Assembly (NCBI GenBank): GCA_964419225.1
Contig: CAYQPF010000158.1
Span: forward strand, 1-11,260
Direction of reading: 5' to 3'
DNA length: 11,260 bases
Source of the DNA: CAYQPF01 sp964419225
GTDB lineage: Bacteria > Cloacimonadota > Cloacimonadia > Cloacimonadales > CAYQPF01
Part shown: one piece after another, positions 1 through 6,878 of the stretch
Layout: each line of letters starts with the position of its first letter
How positions within the stretch are numbered: the stretch's first letter is position 1
The notes under the pieces: model-generated
Database searches by the model: none
What the model saw: the letters and a program-made list of their open reading frames with translations, nothing else
What the model was told of the DNA's origin: nothing
Translations under genes and position numbers: made by a program

Positions 1-65
1 AACTTAGATCTATAACATATCATGGAATAGCTAAAGCAATGGCTCAACAATGGGGCGTGTTATGA
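1..65 (+). CDS. C-terminal end of an unidentified upstream gene (partial)
   Basis: The reading frame starting at base 3 is open from the window edge to a TGA at 63-65 and gives about 20 residues ending in AMAQQWGVL. The following gene has an ATG at 62 that overlaps this stop as ATGA, the usual sign of translational coupling in a phage operon. The fragment is too short to assign to a family. Its main value is to show that the early operon probably begins left of the window, so the transposase is not its first gene. Confidence 0.4.
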   Translation, partial: LRSITYHGIAKAMAQQWGVL

Positions 66-406
66 CCGGACGTGAATACTTAATAAATATGCTCAAGAAA
101 GAAATAGCGGCCCTTGAAGCTAAAATTAAAAAGCTAAGCGAGAGATTGAGTTATGACTACTTAAAGGAATTAGAGGAGATTCAGCTTCGAGTCTTAGAGC
201 TTGTAAAGACCCCTTCTCCTCTTAGTAAAGAAGAGTTTAATGAGTTTAATGTCCTGCGTTATCGTCTAATAGAAATTAGAAAGAGCATGAAGAAGAAGAG
301 CAAATACTATATTTCTTGGCTTAACGAGAAATATGAACTAACATACATCAAAGACTATCTTAATCAAGAGCTGTTCCTTAAACAAGGGCTAAACAATGCT
401 AAATAA
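62..406 (+). CDS. Small charged coiled-coil protein, unknown function
   Basis: The product is 114 aa from the ATG at 62. An in-frame ATG at 50 would add four residues, but 62 is preferred because it forms an ATGA overlap with the upstream stop. Residues 8-50 and 70-85 are rich in Lys, Glu and Leu with heptad-like spacing, which suggests helical coiled coil. No catalytic motif, signal peptide or cysteine cluster is visible. Small proteins of this kind between the regulatory genes and the transposase are common in Mu-like phages, but I do not recognise this one. It lies on the coding strand of the early module and is followed by a structured leader. Confidence 0.6.
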   Translation: MTGREYLINMLKKEIAALEAKIKKLSERLSYDYLKELEEIQLRVLELVKTPSPLSKEEFNEFNVLRYRLIEIRKSMKKKSKYYISWLNEKYELTYIKDYLNQELFLKQGLNNAK

Positions 407-521
407 CAAATTCAAGTGTTTCAGGATGGGGACTGGTTGTCCCTACCCTAAAAAGTTTGAACCGATCCACACGGTAATACTCAAGGTTAGGCGGTTGGCC
501 AACTGCCTAACCATCTCTTAG
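396..521 (+). CDS. Possible 41-aa ORF overlapping the transposase leader
   Basis: An ATG at 396, inside the last codons of the preceding gene, opens 41 codons ending in TAG. A modest AAGGG lies upstream at 383-387. The peptide has a CFRMGTGCPYP stretch with two cysteines but no recognisable domain. The frame runs through the 28-bp palindrome at 485-512, which may be the real reason for the sequence here. It could be a leader peptide whose translation affects folding of the downstream hairpin, or simply a chance frame. Confidence 0.25.
   Translation: MLNNKFKCFRMGTGCPYPKKFEPIHTVILKVRRLANCLTIS
427..445 (+). promoter_or_regulatory. Hairpin in the transposase leader
   Basis: TGGGGAC (427-433) pairs with GTCCCTA (439-445) around the five-base loop TGGTT, giving seven pairs of which one is G-U. 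No T-tract follows, so it is not an intrinsic terminator. It precedes the larger structured element at 469-533. Confidence 0.4.
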
Positions 522-533
522 GAGTACCCGTGT
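469..533 (+). promoter_or_regulatory. Structured leader with 28-bp palindrome before the transposase gene
   Basis: Bases 485-512 form an almost perfect palindrome: arms GGTTAGGC and GCCTAACC, centre GTTGGCCAAC, with one mismatch at 493/504 that becomes G-U in RNA. Around it an outer helix can form: ACACGG (469-474) with CCGTGT (528-533), and TACTC (478-482) with GAGTA (522-526). The element ends just before the transposase Shine-Dalgarno (AAGGAG, 537-542) and the ATG at 549. As DNA it could be an operator for a dimeric regulator. As RNA it could be an attenuator-like or translation-control structure. No T-tract is present. Confidence 0.55.
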
Positions 534-548
534 TAAAAGGAGTATATT

Positions 549-2855
549 ATGTGGAAAACATCTAAGGAAATTCAGGAGCTATACGGCATTTCACGCCCGG
601 CAGTGTATAAGTTGGCACTCAGAGAGGGATGGAAAGAAGAAATGCGTCCAATGGAACATGGTGGTCTATGTAAGATGTATTTTGTTTCAAACGATAGTAA
701 CCACGATAGTAACCAAAAACCGATAGTAACCAGTGAAATCGATAGTAACCAAAACTCATCTTTTGATGTCGATAGTAACCACGATAGTAACTTAACGATA
801 GTAACCGATAGTAACCAGACGCAAATTGAGAGCAATCACTTAATAAATGAAATTGACGAGAGTACTGTCAATAAAGGGATTGGTTCGATAGTAACCATTC
901 CAAAAACCGATAGTAACCACGATAGTAACCAGCCAAAACCTACAGTAACCGGAGAAAGCGATAGTAACCAAAAAGCGATAGTAACCACGGCCAACGATAG
1001 TAACCAAGAAAATGACAAACTTTTGTCTGTTGCTGATCATGTTGTTGAGTCTAACAAAATGATAGTTTCGAACCATATCGAGAATAATCTCGACTTGGTC
1101 CCGGATTTGAGACCGAAGCGGAAAGAAATTCCAACTAAATATCAGCAGGAAGTCAATAATAAGATAGTTTTAATTCAGAGTTTTAGCAAGACATCAGGCA
1201 TAAGTTACGATAAATATGTGGATACCTACAACAATGGGTTTCATTATCCACAAATTTTAGATCAATTGGGCAAGATATCGGCAAGAACACTTTACCGCTG
1301 GGTTAGTGCATACAAAAAAGAAGGTGCTTTAGGATTGGTTCCTAATTACATCAGAGAGGAAGGAAACAGAAAGGTGCCTTTTGACATACAGAATGCGATA
1401 ATTAACGGTATGAAAGAGGGAAATAAGCAGAACCTAAACTCTTTGATTCTTTGGATTAAAACCCAATACAGAATAAACAAAAAAGAAATGCCCTGCTCTG
1501 ACAAAACGATATCCCGCTGGTGGAATGACTTTTATTCCGAACACAGAGTTGAAATTGACATTACCAGACAAGGCGAGAAGTACTTTAATGACCATTACAA
1601 TAAGAGCATTTTAAGAGACTGGAACCTTGTTGAGGTTTTAGATGTAATCAATTGTGACGGGCATCATATAGAAGCCATGATCATTGATCCAAGAGACAAT
1701 AAGCCCAAGAAATTCAGTTTAATAGTCTGGCAGGATTGCAGAAGCCGTATGTTATTATCTGCAATTGTGAATCTGACAGAGAACACAGACTCTATCCTGT
1801 TGTCGCTCAGAAATGCCATTGTTAACTGTCGCGGGTTCCTTCCGCTGGTTCCATATACCGACAATGGTAAAGCTTTCAGATCGCAATATATGAAAGGATT
1901 TAAGAAGGGAGAGGAAGAGTTTAAAATTGAGCTTTCCGGAGCTTATGGAAGACTTGGGATGAATCCGACTTTTGCAAAACCTTATAACGGACAGAGCAAA
2001 CCTATAGAAAGACTATGGCTTACGGCTCAGGAACAAGTTGAGAGGTGCCTTCCCTCGTTTACCGGGACAAATGCACTTGATAAACCGGCCAATATGATGA
2101 GAAATGAGAAGCTTGCTAAGCTGATTAATCCGCATAAGCCTATAACCTTAGAAGAATTTAAGATGTTTTTCGAGTTCTGGGCAATGGAAATCTATGCCAA
2201 AACACCGCACAGAGGATTAAACGGACGTACACACTTAGAAGTATTTGAAGAGGGATTGGCTAAATTACCCGAATCAAGAAGAGTGTCTCTGGAAGAGTTG
2301 AATTATATGCTTTTATCTGTTGAAAAAAGAAAGGTTTCTAAGGAAGGCATCAAGCAAAACGGGTTCTGGTACTATCATGACATCCTGATCAGAAAGGTAG
2401 GCGATGAAGTGCGTCTCAGATGGGATCCGCTGGATGTCAGATCTGTGCTTGTGTATGACCAGAATGACAAGTTTATCTGTCAGGCAGAGAAAAGAGAACT
2501 CCTCCATCCAATGGCTAAGATAGCTGAGGACGGCGGTCATTCTTTGGCTAGGGTAAATAAAGAGAACAGAGAAAAGAGAGCCAGACATAAGAAATACAGA
2601 GAACTTGGTCAAGAGATGCATAAATCCTTAAAAGACGACAGCAATAATTTGTTAAAAATACCAGTGATAGAGCAGTCATTGTTTAACAATACACCACTTA
2701 TTCAAGAGCCTGTAAAGACTAAAAACCTGCTGGAAAGAGTGGAAGAAATGGGTATATACAATAACGAACCGTCGCCGATTGAAGTAACCGAAAAGCCTAC
2801 ATCTTCATTATATGAGGAATTGGCAAAATTTTCAGGAATTAGCATTAAAAAATAA
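549..2855 (+). CDS. Mu-type DDE transposase (MuA-like)
   Basis: This 768-aa protein would bind the phage ends and catalyse strand cleavage and transfer during integration and replicative transposition. Residues 1-45 resemble the MuA N-terminal winged-helix domain (TSKEIQELYGISRPAVYKLA). Residues 49-153 are low-complexity DSN/IVT repeats. Residues about 195-330 hold MuA-like HTH regions (SARTLYRWVSAYKKEG). The integrase-like catalytic core follows with candidate catalytic residues D370 (INCDGHH), D438 (YTDNG) and E487 (KPIERLW). The Mu transposase C-terminal beta-barrel-like region (about 595-690) precedes a basic, then variable tail that in MuA contacts MuB and ClpX. MuA has 663 residues; most of the excess here is the repeat insert. 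The start has AAGGAG six bases upstream. The next gene is a MuB homologue, as expected. Confidence 0.95.
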   Translation: MWKTSKEIQELYGISRPAVYKLALREGWKEEMRPMEHGGLCKMYFVSNDSNHDSNQKPIVTSEIDSNQNSSFDVDSNHDSNLTIVTDSNQTQIESNHLINEIDESTVNKGIGSIVTIPKTDSNHDSNQPKPTVTGESDSNQKAIVTTANDSNQENDKLLSVADHVVESNKMIVSNHIENNLDLVPDLRPKRKEIPTKYQQEVNNKIVLIQSFSKTSGISYDKYVDTYNNGFHYPQILDQLGKISARTLYRWVSAYKKEGALGLVPNYIREEGNRKVPFDIQNAIINGMKEGNKQNLNSLILWIKTQYRINKKEMPCSDKTISRWWNDFYSEHRVEIDITRQGEKYFNDHYNKSILRDWNLVEVLDVINCDGHHIEAMIIDPRDNKPKKFSLIVWQDCRSRMLLSAIVNLTENTDSILLSLRNAIVNCRGFLPLVPYTDNGKAFRSQYMKGFKKGEEEFKIELSGAYGRLGMNPTFAKPYNGQSKPIERLWLTAQEQVERCLPSFTGTNALDKPANMMRNEKLAKLINPHKPITLEEFKMFFEFWAMEIYAKTPHRGLNGRTHLEVFEEGLAKLPESRRVSLEELNYMLLSVEKRKVSKEGIKQNGFWYYHDILIRKVGDEVRLRWDPLDVRSVLVYDQNDKFICQAEKRELLHPMAKIAEDGGHSLARVNKENREKRARHKKYRELGQEMHKSLKDDSNNLLKIPVIEQSLFNNTPLIQEPVKTKNLLERVEEMGIYNNEPSPIEVTEKPTSSLYEELAKFSGISIKK
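692..1005 (+). repeat. Array of 14 CGATAGTAACC motifs inside the transposase gene
   Basis: Copies start at 692, 704, 721, 740, 770, 782, 796, 806, 886, 908, 920, 959, 976 and 995. Thirteen are exact; the copy at 782 ends in T instead of C. A partial copy (ACAGTAACC) lies at 942-950. All are in the same orientation. Spacing is irregular (10 to 80 bp between starts). Ten copies are translated as Asp-Ser-Asn and four (721, 796, 886, 976) as Ile-Val-Thr, so the DNA word is kept across a change of reading frame. The 17-then-19 bp spacing at 704-740 recurs at 959-995, which suggests duplication of a block. I found no copy elsewhere in the window by eye. Confidence 0.92.
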
Positions 2856-2867
2856 ATGGAGGTAATC

Positions 2868-3572
2868 ATGAAAAAGAACATTGTAAGCAGAATTCAAAAT
2901 GTAGTCGAGGCCGAGAAGATGATAAACTTTCTTCTTAGCCGTCCGCGTACGGAAATGGTGGGGTTAGGTTTATTTTATGGAGCTCCCGGACTAGGCAAAA
3001 CGAGATATACTTACAGAACTGCACTACAAAACGGTTGGATTCCTATGAGACTAAATGCAACTTCAACCCAAAAGTCCTTTATTAACGAGCTTTATGATGC
3101 AATCCGGTATAAGTTAAATATTGGTGAACGTATCCAGGGCGGTAAGAACTTAATTTTTGATAAAGTTGTAGAGATCATGCAAACTTATGAGGACATTGTA
3201 ATTGTTGTAGATGAAATTGACTATGCCTTTAAGGACAAAGCATTATTGGGAATGATAAGAGATTTGGTTGATTTAACTTTCTGTACTATAATTCTTGTTG
3301 GAATGCAGCACGCAAAAACAGAACTATCCAAGGCAAACAGCCACTATTTTGATAGATGCAACGGATTTTATGAATTCAAATCTTTAAGTTTAGCAGATGC
3401 GACTCTGGTTATTAACGAAATATCTGACATCACGATGGATGCACCTTTGATAAAGGAGGTTTTTGACCTTTCATCGGGAACAATGAGAGTCTTGATCAAT
3501 GTTATTAATACTATGGAAAAAACAGCAAAAGGAAAAGGTCAGAAAACCCTTACACTGGCGGAGATCAAATAA
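2868..3572 (+). CDS. MuB-like AAA ATPase, transposition target-DNA activator
   Basis: The product is 234 aa from the ATG at 2868, which has GGAGG at 2858-2862. An ATG at 2856 lies in front of that site and is unlikely to be used. In Mu, MuB forms ATP-dependent filaments on target DNA, delivers it to the transpososome and gives target immunity. Walker A is GAPGLGKT at residues 38-45, Walker B is IVIVVDEID with D115/E116, and a sensor-1-like strand (TIILVGMQ) follows. It is shorter than MuB (312 aa) and lacks the N-terminal HTH region. The next gene encodes an HTH protein that might supply DNA contacts. The gene follows the transposase directly and its stop overlaps the next start as TAATG. Confidence 0.9.
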   Translation: MKKNIVSRIQNVVEAEKMINFLLSRPRTEMVGLGLFYGAPGLGKTRYTYRTALQNGWIPMRLNATSTQKSFINELYDAIRYKLNIGERIQGGKNLIFDKVVEIMQTYEDIVIVVDEIDYAFKDKALLGMIRDLVDLTFCTIILVGMQHAKTELSKANSHYFDRCNGFYEFKSLSLADATLVINEISDITMDAPLIKEVFDLSSGTMRVLINVINTMEKTAKGKGQKTLTLAEIK

Positions 3573-4153
3573 TGTCTAAGATTTCAAACAGGCAAATCAT
3601 CCGAGATTATATTGAATTTCACAAGGGATATTTCACTTGTGTTCAATGTCATAACGTCACTGACCTGCCCATGCAGACGATTAGAAATGTAGTAGGTGAG
3701 TTTGAGAAGTTAGGGATTATAAAGGTTATCAGGATTGAGAAAAAAGGAACGAAGGTATATTTGAAGGTAGTTAATCCAATAAAAGGAATTGAAGATAAAC
3801 CTTCAGATGAAACCTTAGCACGGGTAAAAGCACAATGGGAAATAGATAAAAAACAGACACATGAGCAGATTAGTAAGATATTAGGGATATCCAGAAGTTC
3901 GGTCTCTATGGCAATTAAGGCACTGAGAGACAGAGGAGACATCCCAAAAGAAGAGAAGCTGACACCATTTCCCATAGTCAGACCTTTAGATTACTTGAAA
4001 AACAACAATTATGAGGACATAACGTCACGCGTATTTAATTTGATCAAGGCTGAAAACAATATGTCTGCTTTCTATCTGGCTCAGAAGCTTGAGATTCCTT
4101 TATCCTTGGTCAGATCATCAATAAACTGGCTTAAAGAACAGAGGTTAATATAA
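3572..4153 (+). CDS. Protein with three predicted helix-turn-helix segments
   Basis: This 193-aa protein starts in a 1-nt TAATG overlap with the ATPase gene. Three segments look like winged or plain HTH units: residues about 20-66 (recognition helix near PMQTIRNVVGEFEKLG, then a wing-like strand pair), about 96-125 (THEQISKILGISRSSVSMAI, a very typical HTH) and about 163-193 (AFYLAQKLEIPLSLVRSSI). No nuclease or ATPase motif is seen. It probably binds DNA in transposition, replication or early transcription control. The position right after a MuB lacking its HTH part makes a partner role attractive, but this is inference. I do not recognise the exact family. Confidence 0.8.
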   Translation: MSKISNRQIIRDYIEFHKGYFTCVQCHNVTDLPMQTIRNVVGEFEKLGIIKVIRIEKKGTKVYLKVVNPIKGIEDKPSDETLARVKAQWEIDKKQTHEQISKILGISRSSVSMAIKALRDRGDIPKEEKLTPFPIVRPLDYLKNNNYEDITSRVFNLIKAENNMSAFYLAQKLEIPLSLVRSSINWLKEQRLI

Positions 4154-4536
4154 TGGATTACAGTAACGAAGCAGTATTAGACCCGCAGGGAACATACTTC
4201 TGGCACTTGGTGAAATTGGCAGACTGGACACGAGAAAGAGTTGAAATGCTGATGCTGAGAAAGTTTAAAGCTACTCATTGGAATGCATTAGATGAAAAGC
4301 AACGCCGTCAGATGATCGGCACAATGAAGAGTTACGCAGATAAGCAGAGCGACGTAAAAGCAAAAAAAATAAGGCAGTGCATCGGAGCGACTGCATCTGC
4401 CTTAGGATTAAGTATGGATCAGGTTCATGAGTTGATGCAAGCGTGGGGCTTTGGAACATCACTTAGAAAGCTGAACTTTCAACAAACAATGCAAGTTTAT
4501 GAAAACATTAAAAAGTGTCAAGGCACGAGAAAATAA
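4153..4536 (+). CDS. GemA-like (Mu gp16, DUF1018-type) regulatory protein, tentative
   Basis: The 127-aa product starts in a TAATG overlap with the previous stop. It is helical and basic. The C-terminal part (LGLSMDQVHELMQAWGFGTSLRKLNFQQ, then a helix) resembles the end of GemA/gp16 proteins, which are found in the early region of Mu-like phages and were linked in Mu to host gene expression and DNA topology. The N-terminal half is less typical, so the assignment rests on this resemblance, length and operon position. An alternative is an unrelated small DNA-binding protein. Confidence 0.5.
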   Translation: MDYSNEAVLDPQGTYFWHLVKLADWTRERVEMLMLRKFKATHWNALDEKQRRQMIGTMKSYADKQSDVKAKKIRQCIGATASALGLSMDQVHELMQAWGFGTSLRKLNFQQTMQVYENIKKCQGTRK

Positions 4537-4545
4537 GGAGGAACT

Positions 4546-4605
4546 ATGAGAAGGATTGAGTTAGCAGGATTAAGGATTAAGCAAAATAAGGAAGGAGGCA
4601 AATAA
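4546..4605 (+). CDS. 19-codon ORF between GemA-like and DUF3164 genes
   Basis: ATG at 4546 has AGGAGG-like spacing (AAGGAGG at 4536-4542) and encodes MRRIELAGLRIKQNKEGGK before TAA. Its 3' end contains GGAAGGAGG, the ribosome binding site of the next gene at 4607. This fits a short coupling or leader cistron. It may have no function beyond keeping ribosomes near the downstream start. No family can be assigned at this length. Confidence 0.4.
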   Translation: MRRIELAGLRIKQNKEGGK

Positions 4606-4606
4606 G

Positions 4607-5227
4607 ATGGCTAAGAAAACAGCATTTCTCACATCACCGGAAGGAGCCAAGATTAACGCAAAACATCTTGATAAAAGTATTGTAAACAGAGATGCTTTTG
4701 TGCGTAAGATGATAGCCAGAACCCAAAGAATAGAGGCTTATCTTCAAAAGGAATATGATTTAATAACCAAAGAGTTTGATGATTATCTACAAGGTGTTGC
4801 TGATCAGTATGCAACAGATTGGCAAGGATCAGCAACACTGAGAAGCTATGACGAAACAATGGTTGTGGAACTAAAAAACCAGAAGAGAACAGGGTTTGAT
4901 GAAAAAATCATGCTTGCCGGACAGTTGATTAATGCCTGGATAGACAAGAAGAAAGACTCTATCACTAATGACAAAGACCGTGAGACCTTTGAAACGGTTG
5001 CGGGTATTGCTAAAAGTGCATTAAAGACAGACTCACAAAACAAGATAGATTTCCGGAAGGTTCTGGAATTAAAGAAATTCAGTTTTAAGGATCAGGAATG
5101 GCAGGAAGCTATGAAAATTATCAACGACAGCCAAATTATTCTTAGTTCCAAGAAGTATTTCAGTTTCAAGGTTCGAAATGATAAGGGTGTAATGGAATCA
5201 ATTAAATCCAGCCTGAGCGATTTTTAA
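4607..5227 (+). CDS. DUF3164 family Mu-like phage protein
   Basis: The 206-aa protein follows a strong GGAAGGAGG site. Its arrangement matches DUF3164 proteins, a family of about 200 residues found almost only in the early region of Mu-like phages. A short N-terminal segment leads to a long helical region (residues 18-75), then a conserved central part, then a C-terminal half with D-x-R-x-V-L-E-L-K-K followed by WQEAMKIINDSQIILSSKKYF. The biochemical role is unknown. No membrane segment or catalytic motif is visible. Synteny after a transposase/ATPase pair supports the call. Confidence 0.8.
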   Translation: MAKKTAFLTSPEGAKINAKHLDKSIVNRDAFVRKMIARTQRIEAYLQKEYDLITKEFDDYLQGVADQYATDWQGSATLRSYDETMVVELKNQKRTGFDEKIMLAGQLINAWIDKKKDSITNDKDRETFETVAGIAKSALKTDSQNKIDFRKVLELKKFSFKDQEWQEAMKIINDSQIILSSKKYFSFKVRNDKGVMESIKSSLSDF

Positions 5228-5238
5228 GGAGGGATATC

Positions 5239-5652
5239 ATGGGTATAATATGTGCAATCGTATTAGCAATATTTTCCGTAGCTTATTTATTGATCTTAGA
5301 TAGATTCAGAAACAGAATCGGCGGGTTGCTTAAGCTAAAGGTAAATCAAGAATTGATCATTCAGATGAAAGACAAAGAAATCAAAGTTAAAGAAGATGAG
5401 ATTTGCGAGATCTATACAAATAAAAAGAACATGTTGAGAAGACATGCCAGAGATATGGAAGCTGCCAAGTTTGCCCTTGAGCAGACGGAAAAGAGTCTGG
5501 GGGAAAGTCACCAGCTTTTACACCAGATGCAGGAAGAAAGAGACATCATCCTTGCCGACAAAGCCGCATTACAACACCAATTCAACGAACTACGAAAAGA
5601 CTACTTCGAGTTAACCAAAAACGTATTTTACCCGTCGGCAGCCGAGGGATGA
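5239..5652 (+). CDS. Membrane-anchored coiled-coil protein, unknown function
   Basis: The 137-aa product starts after AAGGAGGG at good distance. Residues 3-20 (IICAIVLAIFSVAYLLIL) form one hydrophobic helix without a signal-peptidase site, so the protein is probably anchored at the inner membrane with the rest in the cytoplasm or periplasm. Residues 35-125 are charged and helix-forming with heptad-like leucines, suggesting a long coiled coil. A spanin-like or membrane-tether role is conceivable, but the position in the early operon argues against lysis. I do not recognise the family. Confidence 0.65.
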   Translation: MGIICAIVLAIFSVAYLLILDRFRNRIGGLLKLKVNQELIIQMKDKEIKVKEDEICEIYTNKKNMLRRHARDMEAAKFALEQTEKSLGESHQLLHQMQEERDIILADKAALQHQFNELRKDYFELTKNVFYPSAAEG

Positions 5653-5655
5653 GGC

Positions 5656-5690
5656 GAGAAATCAGGGGGAGCAATCCCCCTGGATTTCTC
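5656..5690 (+). terminator. Strong hairpin with GCAA tetraloop, possible terminator or processing site
   Basis: GAGAAATCAGGGGGA (5656-5670) pairs with TCCCCCT-G-GATTTCTC (5675-5690) with a single bulged G, closing on a GCAA loop of the GNRA type. It begins four bases after the stop of the membrane protein gene. Only TCTCTTTAG follows, so termination would be weak. It may instead stabilise the upstream mRNA or slow transcription. A GATAAT -10-like word lies at 5709-5714, but with no convincing -35. Confidence 0.6.
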
Positions 5691-5732
5691 TTTAGTTAAG
5701 AGTTAAGAGATAATAGATAAGTGGAGAATTGA

Positions 5733-6389
5733 ATGACTAACAAAGAGTTGTATCAAAGAGCTGTAGAGCTGATGGGTAAAGAAAAAGTTGATTATGCTTC
5801 ACATAAGTTTCTTAAAAGATTAGTGTCCAGTGGGCAGTGTGCAGTGGACAGCAAGAAAGAGAAAGGTAAGGAACTTATGCAAATTATAATTGATGATCTT
5901 AATGCCAGAGCCGGGACGAATTTCAGACTTACAGAGCAGACGGTCAGACTTATTAAAGCCAGGATAGCTGATAAATTCACGATAGAGGACTTTAAGAAGG
6001 TGCATGAGGTGAAATGTGCTCAATGGCGGGACGATGCGAAATTCAGGGTTTATTTGAGGCCTAAGACGCTGTATGCACCGAGCCATTTTGAAGGATATCG
6101 GATTGAATGGGATGTTAGAAAGGTGAAGCCAGTGGAGAAAAAGGAAATATTAGCCACCGAAGTCCACCGAATGGAACGCGAAAGGGAATTGAGAGACTGG
6201 AGAGAGTTTGAGACTTATGCGGATCTGTGGGGATATGTGGCAGGTATGAGTAAGGAAGAATATGAGAGATACCCATTAACAGAGGAGTTGAGACAACTTC
6301 ATAAGAAATACTTAACCGGATTGGTTAATAAAAATATGGGAAAAGAATGGTTTGAAGTTAAGTTTAAAGATATAAAGGAGAAGAGATGA
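5733..6389 (+). CDS. Phage protein with conserved phage C-terminal domain (Phg_2220_C type)
   Basis: The 218-aa protein has GGAG six bases before its ATG. Residues about 50-125 match the conserved phage C-terminal domain: IIDDLNARAGTNFRLTEQT, LIKARI-x-x-KFTIEDFKKVHEVK, W-x-DDAKFRVYLRPKTLYAP and HFEGY. That domain usually ends replisome-organiser or DnaD-like replication proteins of phages. Here it stands in the middle and the N-terminal HTH half is missing, with a short helical N-terminus and a charged helical C-terminal tail instead. A role in phage DNA replication or host replisome recruitment is a reasonable inference. A 7-bp tandem repeat near codons 31-39 (5828-5848) is unusual. Its stop overlaps the next ATG as ATGA. 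Confidence 0.8.
   Translation: MTNKELYQRAVELMGKEKVDYASHKFLKRLVSSGQCAVDSKKEKGKELMQIIIDDLNARAGTNFRLTEQTVRLIKARIADKFTIEDFKKVHEVKCAQWRDDAKFRVYLRPKTLYAPSHFEGYRIEWDVRKVKPVEKKEILATEVHRMERERELRDWREFETYADLWGYVAGMSKEEYERYPLTEELRQLHKKYLTGLVNKNMGKEWFEVKFKDIKEKR
5824..5850 (+). repeat. Three 7-bp CAGTGNN repeats within TGTCCA/TGGACA arms
   Basis: CAGTGGG, CAGTGTG and CAGTGGA follow one another at 5828-5848, and TGTCCA (5824-5829) is the inverted complement of TGGACA (5845-5850). The unit is not a multiple of three, so it encodes the non-repetitive stretch SSGQCAVDS. It may be a remnant of a small repetitive element or slipped-strand duplication. Confidence 0.5.
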
Positions 6390-6664
6390 GCAACAATTAT
6401 TCAGATGGCGGAGTAAGACCTTTTTATGTAAATGGAAAGATAACTAATTTTGTTCATTATTGGGACCGGGAAGAAAAGAAACTAACAATGAAATGCACTA
6501 AGTGTAATTCAATTTTTACACCGGACATTATAAATAACGGCATTGTAATTAATGGATTTATAGCAGGTTCAGAGACTAAGTGTCCATCATGTGGGTATTG
6601 GGAAAGAGATAAACGCGGAAATATAACAACTTCAGAAGATAAGGAGAATCCAAATGAAGGTTAA
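6386..6664 (+). CDS. Small zinc-ribbon protein
   Basis: The 92-aa product starts in an ATGA overlap and has GGAG seven bases upstream. It has two CxxC pairs (C37/C40 in MKCTKCN and C66/C69 in KCPSCGYW), the pattern of a zinc ribbon. The N-terminal WD-containing strands and the acidic C-terminal tail have no known match. Zinc ribbons of this size often bind nucleic acid or partner proteins; no specific function can be given. It opens a run of overlapping small genes. Confidence 0.7.
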   Translation: MSNNYSDGGVRPFYVNGKITNFVHYWDREEKKLTMKCTKCNSIFTPDIINNGIVINGFIAGSETKCPSCGYWERDKRGNITTSEDKENPNEG

Positions 6665-6878
6665 GCAGGAGTATATTAAGAAGTTAAAACAATATGTTTT
6701 AGCAAACTACAGAGAGAGAAAGCTTAGAATTATGGCAATGGATGCTTTTGTTACGGATATTGTCAGCATTTCTCAAGGACCACGTAAAGAAGAGATTGTT
6801 TCAACATACTTACTTGATCCATTAGGTTTAACTCAGAATGCAGAAATTAGATATTGTGATTTGGTTGAGGAGGAATAA
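6654..6878 (+). CDS. Small hypothetical protein (74 aa)
   Basis: The start lies 11 nt inside the zinc-ribbon gene and uses an AAGGAG site at 6640-6645, so the two are translationally linked. The N-terminus is basic and helical (EYIKKLKQYVLANYRERKLRIMAMDAFVTDIVSI) and the C-terminus acidic (DLVEEE). No known motif was found. It may be a small regulator or an anti-host factor typical of phage early regions. Confidence 0.6.
   Translation: MKVKQEYIKKLKQYVLANYRERKLRIMAMDAFVTDIVSISQGPRKEEIVSTYLLDPLGLTQNAEIRYCDLVEEE

Noticed and set aside
692..1005. CRISPR array
   Set aside because: The repeat unit is only 11 bp, spacing is irregular from 10 to 80 bp, and the whole array is inside an uninterrupted coding frame.
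572..1076. Three open frames on the - strand across the repeat array, with WLLS and LVTI repeats
   Set aside because: They are the reverse reading of the CGATAGTAACC copies inside the transposase gene, lack ribosome binding sites, and oppose a well-supported gene.
1078..1093. Inverted repeat TCGAGA-ATAA-TCTCGA just after the repeat array
   Set aside because: It is short and inside coding sequence with no further support; it may be chance.
5701..5714. Promoter upstream of the gene at 5733 (GATAAT)
   Set aside because: No -35 element at suitable distance; the AT-rich tract also contains a small AGTTAAG direct repeat that can account for the match.
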